NCBI RefSeq assembly: GCF_026735135.1
Contig: NZ_JAPQER010000003.1
Coordinates: 428,513-492,512 of the forward strand
Reading direction: 5' to 3'
DNA: 64,000 nt
DNA from: Clostridium aestuarii
Lineage (GTDB): Bacteria; Bacillota; Clostridia; Clostridiales; Clostridiaceae
This document shows, piece by piece, positions 53,662-63,648 of the stretch (its first letter is position 1; each line of letters opens with the position of its first letter). A model generated the notes under the pieces. It ran no database searches. It worked only from the letters and a program-made list of their open reading frames with translations, and had not been told where the DNA came from. The translations under genes and the position numbers were made by a program.

Positions 53662-54699
53662 ATGTCAGTTACTATATATGATATTGCTGAAAAAGCTGGT
53701 ATATCACGTACAACGGTATCAAGAGTTTTGAATAATTCAGGATATGTAAAAGAAGAAACAAGACAAAAAGTTTTAAAAGCAATAAAAGAATTAAATTATA
53801 CTCCTAGTGCTATAGCAAGAAGTTTATCTACAAGTAGGACAAATACTATAGGGGTTGTTGTTCCCGAAATAAGTGATCCATTTTTTGGAGAAATAATAAA
53901 AGGAATAGGTGAAATAGCAGATAAACATGAGCTGAACATAATACTTTTTGATACAGCAGACAGTGTGGAAAAAGAATTAAAAGCTCTTAAACTTCTTAGA
54001 CAGCAGAGAATTGAAGGAATTATGATAACTCCAACCTTCACTGAAAAGAACTTTAACAGTGAATATTTAAATACTCTTGAGAAATTAGAAATTCCAGTTA
54101 TTTTAATGGATGGACATGTAAATTATGAAGAGTTTAGTGGGGTTTTCATTGATCATGTAAGAGGAGCTTATGATGGGACAGAAGCTTTAATAAAATCAGG
54201 ACATAGAAAGATTGCTATTATTACTGGAGACATGAATTCAAGACCAGCAAAAGAGAGATTAAAAGGATATAAAAAATGTTTAATTAGGAACAATATTAAA
54301 GTACAGGATAGATATATTTTTTGTGGTGATTACAAATATGAAAATGCATATCAAATTACAAAAAAAATATTAAAAATGGAAGATCGACCTACTGCTATCT
54401 TTGTATGTAGTAATATGATGAGTTTAGGATGTGTAAAAGCATTTAATGAAGAGAAAATTACTATTCCAAATGATATGGCTATTGTAGGGTTTGATAAATT
54501 AGATGTATTAAATATATTAGGATTAAATATTAGTTTTGTTAATGGGCTTACTACGGAATTAGGTAGAGTGGGTACAAAAATGCTTATAGACAAAATAAAT
54601 AATAAAAATAAAAAAAATAACAGACAGATAGAAAGAATAACGCTTTTGCCTGAACTTATTTTAAAAGGGTCAGAAAGATATATATATAATAAAGATTAA
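53662..54699 (+). CDS. LacI-family regulator of the deoxynucleoside genes
   Basis: This 345-residue repressor starts at ATG 53662 behind TTAGGAGGA; an in-frame ATG at 53635 lies in the operator and is unlikely. The HTH is VTIYDIAEKAGISRTTVSRV at residues 3-22, the hinge helix TPSAIARSLS near residue 49, and a periplasmic-binding-like effector domain starts at NTIGVVVPEISDPFFGEI near residue 60. It is followed by deoC and the pyrimidine-nucleoside phosphorylase gene, and two matching operators flank it. A CytR-like role, released by a nucleoside or sugar-phosphate ligand, is inferred. Confidence 0.88.
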   Translation: MSVTIYDIAEKAGISRTTVSRVLNNSGYVKEETRQKVLKAIKELNYTPSAIARSLSTSRTNTIGVVVPEISDPFFGEIIKGIGEIADKHELNIILFDTADSVEKELKALKLLRQQRIEGIMITPTFTEKNFNSEYLNTLEKLEIPVILMDGHVNYEEFSGVFIDHVRGAYDGTEALIKSGHRKIAIITGDMNSRPAKERLKGYKKCLIRNNIKVQDRYIFCGDYKYENAYQITKKILKMEDRPTAIFVCSNMMSLGCVKAFNEEKITIPNDMAIVGFDKLDVLNILGLNISFVNGLTTELGRVGTKMLIDKINNKNKKNNRQIERITLLPELILKGSERYIYNKD

Positions 54700-54732
54700 G
54701 ATGTGATTTATTACATTTTAATCTTTTCAAGT

Positions 54733-54772
54733 ACATGTGAGCGCTTACATGTAAAATTTACTAGAGTATTAT
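54733..54772 (+). promoter_or_regulatory. Operator and promoter of deoC
   Basis: ACATGTGAGCGCTTACATGT (54733-54752) is a near-perfect palindrome with the LacI-family centre GCGC. A promoter CTTACA (54744-54749), 17 bases, TATTAT (54767-54772) places the -35 box in its right half, so bound repressor would block RNA polymerase. Confidence 0.65.
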
Positions 54773-54815
54773 TTATTATTTAAATAAAAAGATATATATG
54801 AAGGAGAGGATAAAA

Positions 54816-55487
54816 ATGAATCTAGCAGGATATATAGATCATACTTTATTAAAACCAGAATCAACTGAAGAACAAGTAATAAAAATTTGTGATGAGGCTA
54901 AAAAATATAAGTTTGCTTCAGTATGTGTAAATGGTTATTATACTTCATTAGTAAGTAAGCAATTACAAGGAAGTAATGTAAAAACTTGTGTAGTTATAGG
55001 TTTTCCATTAGGTGCAACAACAAAAGAAGCAAAAGCTTTTGAAGCAAAACATGTTATTGAAAATGGTGCTCAAGAAGTAGATATGGTAATAAATGTTGGT
55101 GCATTAAAAGATAAAAAATATGATGTAGTAAAAGAAGATATAAAAGCTGTTGTAGATGCAGCAAAAGGTAAAGCTTTAGTAAAAGTTATTCTTGAAACTT
55201 GTCTTTTAACAAAAGATGAAATTGTTAAAGCATGCCAATTATCAAAAGAAGCTGGAACTGATTTTGTAAAGACTTCAACTGGGTTTAATAAAGGTGGAGC
55301 AACAGTTGAAGATGTAAAGTTAATGAGAGAAACTGTTGGCGAAAACATTGGAGTTAAAGCTTCAGGCGGAGTAAGAACTAAAGAAGATGCAGAAAATGTT
55401 ATTGCAGCAGGAGCTAATAGAATAGGCGCTAGTGCTTCTATAGCAATAGCTGAAGGAAATAGTAATAATACTACAGAGCAGTATTAA
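54816..55487 (+). CDS. deoC: Deoxyribose-phosphate aldolase
   Basis: This class I aldolase splits 2-deoxyribose 5-phosphate into glyceraldehyde 3-phosphate and acetaldehyde. From ATG 54816 (behind AAGGAGAGG; the in-frame ATG 54798 precedes the ribosome site and is not used) it is 223 residues. [10 protein letters not shown] is at residues 8-17, the Schiff-base Lys is in FVKTSTGF near residue 150, and the assisting Lys is in VKASGGVRT near residue 178. The acetaldehyde made can feed AdhE. It forms a catabolic pair with the phosphorylase gene that follows 87 bases on. Confidence 0.96.
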   Translation: MNLAGYIDHTLLKPESTEEQVIKICDEAKKYKFASVCVNGYYTSLVSKQLQGSNVKTCVVIGFPLGATTKEAKAFEAKHVIENGAQEVDMVINVGALKDKKYDVVKEDIKAVVDAAKGKALVKVILETCLLTKDEIVKACQLSKEAGTDFVKTSTGFNKGGATVEDVKLMRETVGENIGVKASGGVRTKEDAENVIAAGANRIGASASIAIAEGNSNNTTEQY

Positions 55488-55574
55488 GATTAGACGCTGA
55501 CAATGAGCTTAAATAAGTTGAGAGAAAATTAATGAAGTGATTAAACTATATTTATAAGGTGTGGAGTGATTGTT

Positions 55575-56900
55575 GTGAGGATGTATGATCTTATTATGAA
55601 AAAAAGAAATGGAGAAGAGCTTACTACAGGGGAAATTAATTTTTTTGTAGAAGGATATACAAAAGGAGAAATTCCTGATTATCAGGTTTCTGCTTTTATG
55701 ATGGCTATTTACTTCCAAAAAATGAATAAAAGAGAAACAGCAGATTTAACAAAAGCAATGGTAAATAGTGGTGAATTTATTGACTTATCAGCTATTGAAG
55801 GTACAAAGGTTGATAAACATAGTACTGGTGGAGTTGGTGATACAACAACTTTAATACTTGGACCGATTGTTGCAGCAGCAGGTGTTCCTGTTGCTAAAAT
55901 GTCTGGTAGAGGATTAGGTCATACTGGTGGAACTATTGATAAACTAGAGTCTTTTAAAGGGTTCTCAGTAGAAATGCCAATCGAAAAATTTATGCAAAAT
56001 GTAAATGAGAAAAAAATAGCCATTGGAGGTCAAACAGCTAATTTAGCACCAGCAGATAAAAAGTTATATGCTCTTCGTGATGTTACAGCAACAGTTGATA
56101 ATATGTCATTGATTGCAAGTAGTATTATGAGCAAAAAAATAGCTTCTGGAGCAGATGCTATTGTACTTGATGTGAAAACAGGAAGCGGTGCTTTTATGAA
56201 AAAAGAAGATGATTCTTTTGCATTAGCACAGGAAATGGTTGATATAGGAACACATGTTGGAAGAAATACAATTGGTGTGATAACAGATATGGATCAACCT
56301 TTAGGATTTGCTGTTGGAAATGCATTAGAAGTTAAAGAAGCAATTGATACTCTAAAAGGAGAGGGACCAGCTGATCTTACTGAACTATGCTTAACTTTAG
56401 GATCTCATATGCTTGTTTTAGCAGGAAAAGCTAAAACAGCTGAAGAAGCCAGAACAATACTTGAAGACATAATTAAATCAGGAAAAGGTCTTGCAAAATT
56501 GAGAGAGCTTGTTGAAGCACAAGGTGGAGAATCAGCTTATGTTGATGATACTTCCTTATTCCCTACTCCAAGTATTATAGAGCCTGTTTTAGCTTTAAAA
56601 GATGGATATATAAAAGAAATAAAGGCTGACGATATAGGAATAGCTGCTCTAGTGCTTGGTGCAGGACGTGAAACTAAGGAAAGTGAAATAGATCTGTCTG
56701 TTGGAATAGTTCTTCATAAAAAAATTGGTGATTTTGTAAAAAAAGATGAAGCAATAGCTACTATTTATGCAAATAATGCTAAAAAGCAAAAAGAAGCTGA
56801 AAAAATTATTCTAAAAGCTTACAACATTGTACAAGAAGAAGTTAAAGCAAAATCATTGATTAAAGGTATTGTTACAAAAGAAGGTATAAAAAGATTTTAA
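55575..56900 (+). CDS. pdp: Pyrimidine-nucleoside phosphorylase
   Basis: This enzyme phosphorolyses thymidine, deoxyuridine and uridine to free base and (deoxy)ribose 1-phosphate. The 441-residue protein has the glycine-rich phosphate/substrate motif [17 protein letters not shown] near residue 80 and the [19 protein letters not shown] segment near residue 107. The start is most likely GTG 55575, behind GGAG at 55563-55566, which gives [10 protein letters not shown] as in the B. subtilis enzyme. It completes a deoxynucleoside salvage unit with deoC and the LacI-type regulator; no phosphopentomutase gene is in the unit. Confidence 0.95.
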   Translation: MRMYDLIMKKRNGEELTTGEINFFVEGYTKGEIPDYQVSAFMMAIYFQKMNKRETADLTKAMVNSGEFIDLSAIEGTKVDKHSTGGVGDTTTLILGPIVAAAGVPVAKMSGRGLGHTGGTIDKLESFKGFSVEMPIEKFMQNVNEKKIAIGGQTANLAPADKKLYALRDVTATVDNMSLIASSIMSKKIASGADAIVLDVKTGSGAFMKKEDDSFALAQEMVDIGTHVGRNTIGVITDMDQPLGFAVGNALEVKEAIDTLKGEGPADLTELCLTLGSHMLVLAGKAKTAEEARTILEDIIKSGKGLAKLRELVEAQGGESAYVDDTSLFPTPSIIEPVLALKDGYIKEIKADDIGIAALVLGAGRETKESEIDLSVGIVLHKKIGDFVKKDEAIATIYANNAKKQKEAEKIILKAYNIVQEEVKAKSLIKGIVTKEGIKRF

Positions 56901-56924
56901 TTATATAATTTTCTAAATCAAACA

Positions 56925-56955
56925 AAAATCCTCTATCAGATAGAGGATTTTATAT
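56925..56955 (+). terminator. Terminator of the deoC-pdp unit
   Basis: The arms AAAATCCTCTA (56925-56935) and TAGAGGATTTT (56941-56951) are exact complements with a 5-base loop. Confidence 0.88.
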
Positions 56956-56999
56956 TATTTTTTGATTTTATATTATTTTTTGATTTAAGAATATTTTTT
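56946..56999 (+). repeat. 18-base tandem repeat, three copies
   Basis: GATTTTATATTATTTTTT occurs exactly twice (56946-56963, 56964-56981), followed by a third copy with three changes (56982-56999). The first copy begins in the right arm of the terminator. The repeat supplies extra T-runs after the hairpin. Confidence 0.85.
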
Positions 57000-57133
57000 G
57001 ATATAATTATTGTGTGACGCAATATTATTATATGGTTCATTTTATAAACATGATTAATAAGATAATATAGAGACAAAGATATGATATACTGTAATCATAA
57101 TAATTTGATTACAAGAATATGGAGATGAGATAT

Positions 57134-59413
57134 ATGCAGATGTGTTCTATTTGTAAGAAAAATATAGCAACTATATATACAGCAAAAATTGAAAATGGAA
57201 AAACTGAAATGATAGGGATATGTATGCAGTGTGCTCAAAAAATGGGGATTCCTGTTATGGATCAATTAATGAAGCAAGCAGGAATGACAGAAGAAGATAT
57301 CGAAAACTTATCTGAACAGATGGGTGATGTGTTCCAAGATATGAATATAGAAGATTTAGATGATAATAATATGTTTGCAAATTTGTTAAAAAATACATTT
57401 CCAGAAACTAAAGATATGGATAATAAAGAAGAAAAATCTTATAATAAGGAACAGCCTTTAAATGTAGAAGAAAAGCCTAATACTAAGAAAAAAAATAAAT
57501 GGTTTAAAAATAAGAGAAAAAATTTAAATAAATATGCAATAAATTTAACAGAAAAGGCAAAAGAAAATAAAGTAGATAAGATTATTGGAAGAAATAGAGA
57601 AATAGATAGAGTTATACAAATCCTTAATAGAAGAACTAAAAATAACCCTATACTAATTGGAGAACCAGGTGTTGGAAAAACAGCTATTGCAGAAGGATTA
57701 GCTGTACGAATCATTGAAAAACAGGTTCCAGCTAAATTATATGATGCTGAAATATATCTTTTGGATTTAACTGCTGTTGTAGCAGGAACTCAATTTAGAG
57801 GGCAATTTGAAGGACGAATGAAAGCTATTATAGAAGAAGCTAAAGAAAGTGGAAATATTATACTAGTAATTGATGAAGTTCACAATATAATTGGAGCCGG
57901 CGAGGTACAGGGAGGAGCTATGAATGCAGCTAATATTTTAAAACCTGCTCTTGCTAGAGGAGAAATACAAGTAATTGGTGCAACTACTATTGAAGAATAC
58001 AGAAAATATATAGAAAAAGATGCAGCATTAGAAAGAAGATTTCAACAAGTATTAGTTGAAGAACCTAGTATTATAGAAACCATAGAAATTTTAAAAGGTA
58101 TTAGAAATTATTATGAAGAATATCATAAAGTGAAGATATCTGATGAAGTTATTGAAGCAGCTGTTAATTTATCAGAAAAATATATAACTGACAGATATTT
58201 ACCTGATAAAGCAATAGATGTAATTGATGAAGCTAGTTCTAGAGCAAACTTAAAAAATAAAGGACTTGTAGAATTAAAGGCATTAAAGGAAGAAATAAAA
58301 GAAATTCAGGATGAGATTCAGCAATCAGCAGATACTGATAATTATGAAAAAGCAGCACAAGGTAAAGTGAAAGAATGTAAACTTCAGGATAGGATTAATG
58401 AAATTGAGAAAGAATGTAATGATATACAATTAGCCGTTGAAGATATTGCATTCGTAATTGAAGCATGGACTAAAATTCCTATACACAGGATAAAAGAAGA
58501 TGAAGCTGAAAAGCTTTTAAATTTAGAAGATAGACTTCACAAACGAGTTATAGGTCAGCATGAGGCTATTAAAGCGTTATCAAGGGCAATACGTAGAAAT
58601 CGTTTAGGATTTAGGAAGAAGAAAAAACCCTCATCATTTATTTTTGTTGGACCTACTGGTGTAGGAAAAACAGAACTTGTAAAAACATTATCCTGTGAAC
58701 TTTTTGGAAGTGAGGAAGCATTAATTAGAATTGACATGTCTGAGTATATGGAAAAACATACAGTTTCTAAGTTAATTGGAGCGCCTCCAGGATATGTTGG
58801 ATATGATCAAGGAGGACAGCTTACTGAAAAAGTAAGAAGAAAGCCTTATTCTGTTATTCTTTTAGATGAGATTGAAAAAGCACATCCTGATGTGTTTAAT
58901 ATGTTGTTACAAATTCTTGAAGATGGAATATTGACTGATAGTCAAGGAAGAACTGTGTATTTTGAAAATACAGTAATTATTATGACATCCAATGCTGGAA
59001 CAAATTTTAAATCAAGTGGAATTGGTTTTGCACAGGATGGATATGATGTTTTAGAAAAACATGTAACAGAAGCGTTGAAAAAAATTTTTAGACCTGAATT
59101 TTTAAATAGAATAGATGAAACTGTTGTATTTAAATCACTTAAAAAGGAAGAACTTCATCAAATTATTGATTTAATGATTCAAGAAGTTATAGATGAAGTT
59201 GAAGAAAAGAAAATTAGTATAGATATTTCTAGTGAGGTAAAAGATTTTATATTAGAAGTTGGATATGATGAAAAATATGGTGCAAGACCTTTAAGAAGAG
59301 CTATACAAAAATATATTGAAGATGAAATTGCGGAACAATATCTTCAAAAGAAGTTTAGTGAAGGTTCACATATACAAGTGAAATTAAAAGAAGGAAAAAT
59401 TATATTAGAATAA
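57134..59413 (+). CDS. clpE: ClpE-like AAA+ unfoldase with N-terminal zinc finger
   Basis: This HSP100 ATPase unfolds proteins for the ClpP protease. From ATG 57134 (behind GGAGATGAG) it is 759 residues. The N-terminus is a treble-Cys finger (MCSICKKN and GICMQCAQK), as in ClpE, in place of the ClpN repeats of ClpC. A basic, low-complexity linker follows (about 100-140). The first ATPase has [13 protein letters not shown] near residue 180, the middle has a UVR-like coiled stretch (about 395-435), and the second has [12 protein letters not shown] near residue 505. No CtsR box (AGGTCAAA repeats) is visible upstream and no clpP is adjacent. Confidence 0.88.
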   Translation: MQMCSICKKNIATIYTAKIENGKTEMIGICMQCAQKMGIPVMDQLMKQAGMTEEDIENLSEQMGDVFQDMNIEDLDDNNMFANLLKNTFPETKDMDNKEEKSYNKEQPLNVEEKPNTKKKNKWFKNKRKNLNKYAINLTEKAKENKVDKIIGRNREIDRVIQILNRRTKNNPILIGEPGVGKTAIAEGLAVRIIEKQVPAKLYDAEIYLLDLTAVVAGTQFRGQFEGRMKAIIEEAKESGNIILVIDEVHNIIGAGEVQGGAMNAANILKPALARGEIQVIGATTIEEYRKYIEKDAALERRFQQVLVEEPSIIETIEILKGIRNYYEEYHKVKISDEVIEAAVNLSEKYITDRYLPDKAIDVIDEASSRANLKNKGLVELKALKEEIKEIQDEIQQSADTDNYEKAAQGKVKECKLQDRINEIEKECNDIQLAVEDIAFVIEAWTKIPIHRIKEDEAEKLLNLEDRLHKRVIGQHEAIKALSRAIRRNRLGFRKKKKPSSFIFVGPTGVGKTELVKTLSCELFGSEEALIRIDMSEYMEKHTVSKLIGAPPGYVGYDQGGQLTEKVRRKPYSVILLDEIEKAHPDVFNMLLQILEDGILTDSQGRTVYFENTVIIMTSNAGTNFKSSGIGFAQDGYDVLEKHVTEALKKIFRPEFLNRIDETVVFKSLKKEELHQIIDLMIQEVIDEVEEKKISIDISSEVKDFILEVGYDEKYGARPLRRAIQKYIEDEIAEQYLQKKFSEGSHIQVKLKEGKIILE

Positions 59414-59445
59414 GCTAAAGATTTATAATTGTAGTTTTTAAGTTA

Positions 59446-59505
59446 AGAGTTTAGAGTTTAAAATTTAGAATATAAAATAATTTTCTAAATGTAACTCTAA
59501 GCTCT
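59446..59505 (+). repeat. Long imperfect hairpin after clpE
   Basis: The segments 59446-59470 (AGAGTTTAGAGTTTAAAA and on) and 59483-59505 pair over about 20 positions with a few mismatches and a small bulge. The stem is made of two tandem TTTAGAG-like units. It may work as a terminator or may be a degenerate small palindromic element. Confidence 0.5.
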
Positions 59506-59575
59506 AAATTTATATTGAAATTAAACGTAAGGTAGTTGAACTGTTTTATAAAATAAAGTGATCAGGGAGAGTATT

Positions 59576-60190
59576 GTGATTGAATTTTGTAATGTTAATA
59601 TAAGTTTTAAAGATAAGAAGATTTTTGAAGATTTTAATTTTAAGATAAATAAAGGTGATAAAGTTTTGTTGAATGCACCTTCTGGAAGTGGAAAGTCAAC
59701 TTTATTTAAGCTATTATTAGGGTTTTTAAAGCCTGATTATGGAATAATTAAATTTAATGAAGAAAAGCTAGATAAAAATAATATAAGAAGTGTTAGGAGT
59801 AATATATCTTATGTAAGTCAAGATATTGAATTTATAAATGAAAAGGTAGATATATTAATCCATGGAATATTTTCTTATGAATATAATAAAAATAAAAATT
59901 TTAACAATGAAAAGCTAAAGGAATTATTAGAGTATTTTGAGTTAAATATAAATATTTTAGAAAAGAAGGTTTCAGAACTTTCTGGTGGAGAAAGGCAAAG
60001 AATTGGATTAATAATTGCTATTTTTTTGGATAGAGAGGTTTTGCTTTTAGATGAAATCACATCAGCTCTTGATTATAAATTAAAGCAGAAAGTAGTTGAA
60101 TACATAACAACGATTAATAAAACAGTTTTAGTTATTTCACATGATGAAGTTTGGAAGCAAATACCTATATTTAAAGCTGTGAGGTGGTAA
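59576..60190 (+). CDS. fetA: ABC ATPase of a FetAB-type exporter
   Basis: This 204-residue ATPase uses GTG 59576 behind CAGGGAGAG; the in-frame GTG 59558 precedes that ribosome site. Walker A is NAPSGSGKSTLFKLL near residue 36, the signature is VSELSGGERQRIGLI near residue 130, and Walker B is VLLLDEITSALD near residue 154. The short length and partnership with a UPF0014 permease (next gene, 4-base gap) point to the FetA/YbbL kind, linked in E. coli to iron export and resistance to oxidative stress. The transported substrate in this organism is not shown. Confidence 0.85.
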   Translation: MIEFCNVNISFKDKKIFEDFNFKINKGDKVLLNAPSGSGKSTLFKLLLGFLKPDYGIIKFNEEKLDKNNIRSVRSNISYVSQDIEFINEKVDILIHGIFSYEYNKNKNFNNEKLKELLEYFELNINILEKKVSELSGGERQRIGLIIAIFLDREVLLLDEITSALDYKLKQKVVEYITTINKTVLVISHDEVWKQIPIFKAVRW

Positions 60191-60194
60191 AGCT

Positions 60195-60983
60195 GTGGAG
60201 GTTGAAAAAATTTCAATTTTATCAATATTAATGTTGTTTTTTATATTTATTCCTATATTTTTATTAAATAGATTTTTAAAAATAAAAGTAAATAAAAACA
60301 TAATATATTCAACAAGTAGAATGATTATACAATTGAGTCTTGTAGGAATATATCTTCAATATTTATTTAATTTCAATAATGTTATTTTAAATCTTTTTTA
60401 TGTAATAATTATGGTGGTTGCAGCTAGTTTTTCAATAATTAAATCTTGTAAATTAAAAATAAAAAATTTTATTTCACCTGTTTTTTTTGCAGTTATAATT
60501 CCACATTTTTTTATGATAATGTATTTTAATTATTTTGTTGCTAAAATTAATAATATTTTTGATGCTAAATATTTGATAACTATAGGTGGTATGTTGCTTG
60601 GAAATTGTTTAAGTGGAAATATTATAGGACTTAATAGTTTTTATAATACTATAAAAGAAAATGAAAAGGAATATTTTTATTCTTTAGGGTTAGGAGCTAG
60701 TAGATTGCAAGCATTAAACCCTTATTTTAAAAAAGCGATATTATCATCAATTAATCCAACTTTAGCATCAATGGCAACTATTGGATTAGTAGCCTTACCA
60801 GGTATGATGACGGGACAAATATTAGGAGGTTCAATACCTGTAGTGGCTATTAAATATCAAATTGCTATAATGATAGCAGTATTTGTAACAAGATATTTTA
60901 GCATTATATTAGTGCTGATTTTTTCTATTAATAAGTGTTTTGATGATTATGATGTTTTAAATAAAGATGTGTTTTTGAATTAA
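60195..60983 (+). CDS. fetB: FetB/UPF0014-family ABC permease
   Basis: This 262-residue membrane subunit has about seven hydrophobic segments. The family motifs are present: YSLGLGASRLQAL near residue 158, and VALPGMMTGQILGGSIPVVA followed by KYQIAIM near residue 198. It follows the ATPase gene by 4 bases with GTG as start, so the two are one operon. In E. coli FetAB lowers cellular iron; other members may move different metals. A bidirectional terminator follows. Confidence 0.88.
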   Translation: MEVEKISILSILMLFFIFIPIFLLNRFLKIKVNKNIIYSTSRMIIQLSLVGIYLQYLFNFNNVILNLFYVIIMVVAASFSIIKSCKLKIKNFISPVFFAVIIPHFFMIMYFNYFVAKINNIFDAKYLITIGGMLLGNCLSGNIIGLNSFYNTIKENEKEYFYSLGLGASRLQALNPYFKKAILSSINPTLASMATIGLVALPGMMTGQILGGSIPVVAIKYQIAIMIAVFVTRYFSIILVLIFSINKCFDDYDVLNKDVFLN

Positions 60984-60990
60984 GTTAGGG

Positions 60991-61036
60991 TCTGCAAATG
61001 AGTTTGTAAAAATTAATAAACTCATTTGCAGAGTTT
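60991..61036. terminator. Bidirectional terminator between fetB and xapX-like gene
   Basis: The arms TCTGCAAATGAGTTT (60991-61005) and AAACTCATTTGCAGA (61018-61032) are exact complements, followed by GTTTTT. Confidence 0.88.
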
Positions 61037-61052
61037 TTATTTATAATAAAAA

Positions 61053-61217
61053 TTACTTAAAAGTTTTTATATATTCAAAAATTTTAGAACCAAAAAATAT
61101 ACCTATAATACCTGCTATGCCAGGTAATGTTGGTGGTGCAGGTAAGGGTAATTTAATAATGGAAAATATTAATCCAGTAATAATTCCAGTTAATAGTGCA
61201 ATAAATGTTAATTTCAT
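61053..61217 (-). CDS. XapX-domain small membrane protein
   Basis: This 54-residue protein starts at ATG 61215-61217 behind AAAGGAGAT (a longer frame begins before that ribosome site). It has two hydrophobic segments joined by the XapX signature KLPLPAPPTLPGIAGIIGIF. XapX proteins were named from a xanthosine operon, but their function is unknown, and they occur as lone small genes in many bacteria. It converges on fetB. Confidence 0.8.
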   Translation of the reverse strand: MKLTFIALLTGIITGLIFSIIKLPLPAPPTLPGIAGIIGIFFGSKIFEYIKTFK

Positions 61218-61424
61218 TTTTAAATCTCCTTTCATATTACTATATATAATTAGTATTTCAATTATCTTATATAAATAAAACTCATTAAAAAATAAAAAAA
61301 TGTATATTTATGATGAAAATTTGTTTGTAATCTACTGAATACAAGTGATATCATTAAAATAAATACAATTATTTAACAAATTATTATTTTATGATTAAAT
61401 TTTTAATAAAATTGAGGTGTTTAT

Positions 61425-63143
61425 ATGAATTTTGTCGAAGAAATTTTTAAAGCAATAAGTGAGAATATAAATGAAGCGCTAGTAGGGATAGATAATAATG
61501 AAAAAATATTTGTTTTAAATAGTCAAGCGGAAAAGTTGCTTGGAATAAAATTTAAGTATAGCATAGGAAAAGATATTAAAGATATTATATTTAAAAGTGA
61601 ACTTCCGAGAGTTATTAAAACTAAGAAAAAAGAACTTAATGAAAGATTTAGTGTAAATGGAAGAGAATTTAATGTAAATAGAATTCCTTTAATGATAAAT
61701 GGAGAAATTAAAGGTGCTTTTGCAATATTTCAAGATATGACATTACATAATCTTATGCAGGAAAGACTATGTGAGGATAAAGTTTATATAGATATTTTAG
61801 ACACTATAATAAATACTGCTAATGAATGGGCTGTAGTTATTGATGAAAACGGAAAGATTATCATGATGAGTAAGGGATATAAAGAATTCATTGAAAATCC
61901 CAATCCGGAAGGTAAACATGTTACTGAAGTAATAGAGAATACTAGATTGCATATAGTCTTAAAAACAGCAAAGATGGAAGTCGGAGAAATTCAGGAGATT
62001 AGGGGTAACAAAATGGTTGCTATGCGTATTCCTATAAAGAAAAACAATAAAGTTGTTGGTGCCGTTGGTAAGGTGATGTTTAAGGACATAGGTGATTTCT
62101 TTTCATTAAGTAAAAAGCTTAATAATTTACAAAAAGAAATAGAATATTATAAAAGTGAGCTGATAAAGGAGGAGAAAGCTAAATACTCCTTTAATGATAT
62201 TGTTGGGAATTCACCTGAAACTAACAAGGTGAAAAATATGGCAACACGAGTTGCAAATACTGATTCCAATGTTCTTGTTTTAGGAGAAAGTGGAACAGGA
62301 AAAGAATTATATGCTAGTGCTATTCATAATGCTAGCAAAAGATGTTTAGCACCTTTTATAAAGCTTAACTGTGCAGCAATACCTGCTGAATTATTAGAAT
62401 CGGAATTGTTTGGGTATGAAGAAGGGGCTTTTACAGGAGCAAAAAAAGGTGGTAAAAAAGGAAAGTTTGAGCTAGCAAATGGAGGGACTATTTTACTAGA
62501 TGAGATAGGAGATATGCCTATGAATATGCAAGTTAAGCTTCTAAGAGTTATACAAGAAAGAGAAGTTGTAAAGGTTGGTGGGCATAAAGTTAAAAAAATA
62601 AATGTTAGAATAATCGCATCTACAAACAAAAATTTAGAAGAAAGAGTAAAAAATAGTGAATTCAGGGAAGATCTTTATTATAGACTTAATGTTATGAAGA
62701 TAACTATACCTCCATTAAGAGAAAGAAAAGATGATATACCTGCTTTAGCAAATGCTTTAAGAATAAAGGTAGCGAATAGATTAGGAATATATGTAGAAGG
62801 AATTTCAAAAGAAGCTGTACAGTTCTTGGTTAATTATGATTGGTCTGGAAATGTGAGGGAACTTGAAAATGTTATAGAAAGAGCTATAAATTTATTAGAT
62901 ACAGATTTAACTATAAAGGTAGAACACTTACCTGAAAGAATAACAAAAAATAAAATAAAGCATTATAAAGGGAAAAATAAGTATTTAAAAGATGTAATTG
63001 ATGAAGTGGAAAAAGAAGTTATTCAAGAATGTCTAAGAAAAACTAAAGGTAACAAGAATAAAACTTCAAGAATATTGGGGATAAGTAGAGCAGGTTTATA
63101 TAAAAAAATAGAAAAGTATAATTTAGATGCTCAATACAAATAA
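61425..63143 (+). CDS. Sigma-54-dependent activator with two PAS domains
   Basis: This 572-residue cytosolic enhancer-binding protein has two PAS domains (about residues 5-105 and 120-225), an AAA+ domain with Walker A GESGTGKE near residue 286, the sigma-54-contacting GAFTGAKKG loop near residue 335, Walker [11 protein letters not shown] near residue 358, and a Fis-type HTH at the end (about 525-568, [21 protein letters not shown]). No receiver domain is present, so it senses a signal through the PAS domains. The next gene has a sigma-54 promoter, so it is the probable target. ATG 61425 follows GAGGTG. Confidence 0.94.
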   Translation: MNFVEEIFKAISENINEALVGIDNNEKIFVLNSQAEKLLGIKFKYSIGKDIKDIIFKSELPRVIKTKKKELNERFSVNGREFNVNRIPLMINGEIKGAFAIFQDMTLHNLMQERLCEDKVYIDILDTIINTANEWAVVIDENGKIIMMSKGYKEFIENPNPEGKHVTEVIENTRLHIVLKTAKMEVGEIQEIRGNKMVAMRIPIKKNNKVVGAVGKVMFKDIGDFFSLSKKLNNLQKEIEYYKSELIKEEKAKYSFNDIVGNSPETNKVKNMATRVANTDSNVLVLGESGTGKELYASAIHNASKRCLAPFIKLNCAAIPAELLESELFGYEEGAFTGAKKGGKKGKFELANGGTILLDEIGDMPMNMQVKLLRVIQEREVVKVGGHKVKKINVRIIASTNKNLEERVKNSEFREDLYYRLNVMKITIPPLRERKDDIPALANALRIKVANRLGIYVEGISKEAVQFLVNYDWSGNVRELENVIERAINLLDTDLTIKVEHLPERITKNKIKHYKGKNKYLKDVIDEVEKEVIQECLRKTKGNKNKTSRILGISRAGLYKKIEKYNLDAQYK

Positions 63144-63168
63144 ATATGGGAATTTATTAGATAAAAAG

Positions 63169-63218
63169 TTAAAGCCTTTATAGTTAACAAATTAAATAGC
63201 TATAAAGGCTTTAAATTT
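63169..63218 (+). terminator. Terminator of the activator gene
   Basis: The arms TTAAAGCCTTTATAG (63169-63183) and CTATAAAGGCTTTAA (63200-63214) are exact complements with a 16-base loop and T-rich tail. Confidence 0.85.
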
Positions 63219-63286
63219 ATACTATAAATGTTAAATGTTAGATATTTCAATGAAAGATATGTAAAAAAAATAAACATGTAAAATTA

Positions 63287-63469
63287 ATAGACACATTCTT
63301 AATGATTTATGAAGTATGTAAATTTATCAATATAAGTTTGAAAGTGTATAAAAAGTAGACAAAAATATTTGTTAATTCATTATCATATAAAAAATACAAA
63401 GATTATAAATAGATTTTAAAATATTTAGTTTACTTAAGATAATTAAGTGAAAGTGCAGTTTAGACACAA
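63287..63469 (+). promoter_or_regulatory. Candidate upstream activator sites (TAGACA repeats)
   Basis: TAGACACA near 63288 and 63461 and TAGACAAA near 63356 recur in the 505-base gap, 65 to 250 bases before the sigma-54 promoter, the distance at which enhancer-binding proteins usually bind. No clear inverted repeat goes with them, so the assignment is tentative. No gene is seen in the gap. Confidence 0.3.
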
Positions 63470-63532
63470 TTTAAATGTAAAAAGTAGATTTTTAAAATTG
63501 GGAAAAGATAAAATATTGAAATACGGTATAAG

Positions 63533-63549
63533 TGGCATGAAATTTGCTT
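63533..63549 (+). promoter_or_regulatory. Sigma-54 (-24/-12) promoter
   Basis: TGGCATGAAATTTGCTT fits TGGCAYRN4TTGCWT throughout, with GG (63534-63535) and GC (63546-63547) exactly 10 bases apart. The start would be near 63559, about 90 bases before the coding region. Confidence 0.88.
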
Positions 63550-63564
63550 AAAATATTTACAGAA

Positions 63565-63594
63565 AACGATTAAATATATTAACGATTAAATATA
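63565..63594 (+). repeat. Direct repeat in the hbd leader
   Basis: AACGATTAAATATA occurs at 63565-63578 and again at 63581-63594 (period 16), just downstream of the predicted sigma-54 transcription start. It may be a regulator site or a chance duplication. Confidence 0.7.
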
Positions 63595-63648
63595 CTTTGG
63601 TCAAATTTTAAAATAATTTTTAATGATAAGGTTTATGGAGGGGATATT

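Noticed and set aside
57000..57133. CtsR operator before the ClpE-like gene
   Set aside because: No pair of GGTCAAA-like units in this stretch.
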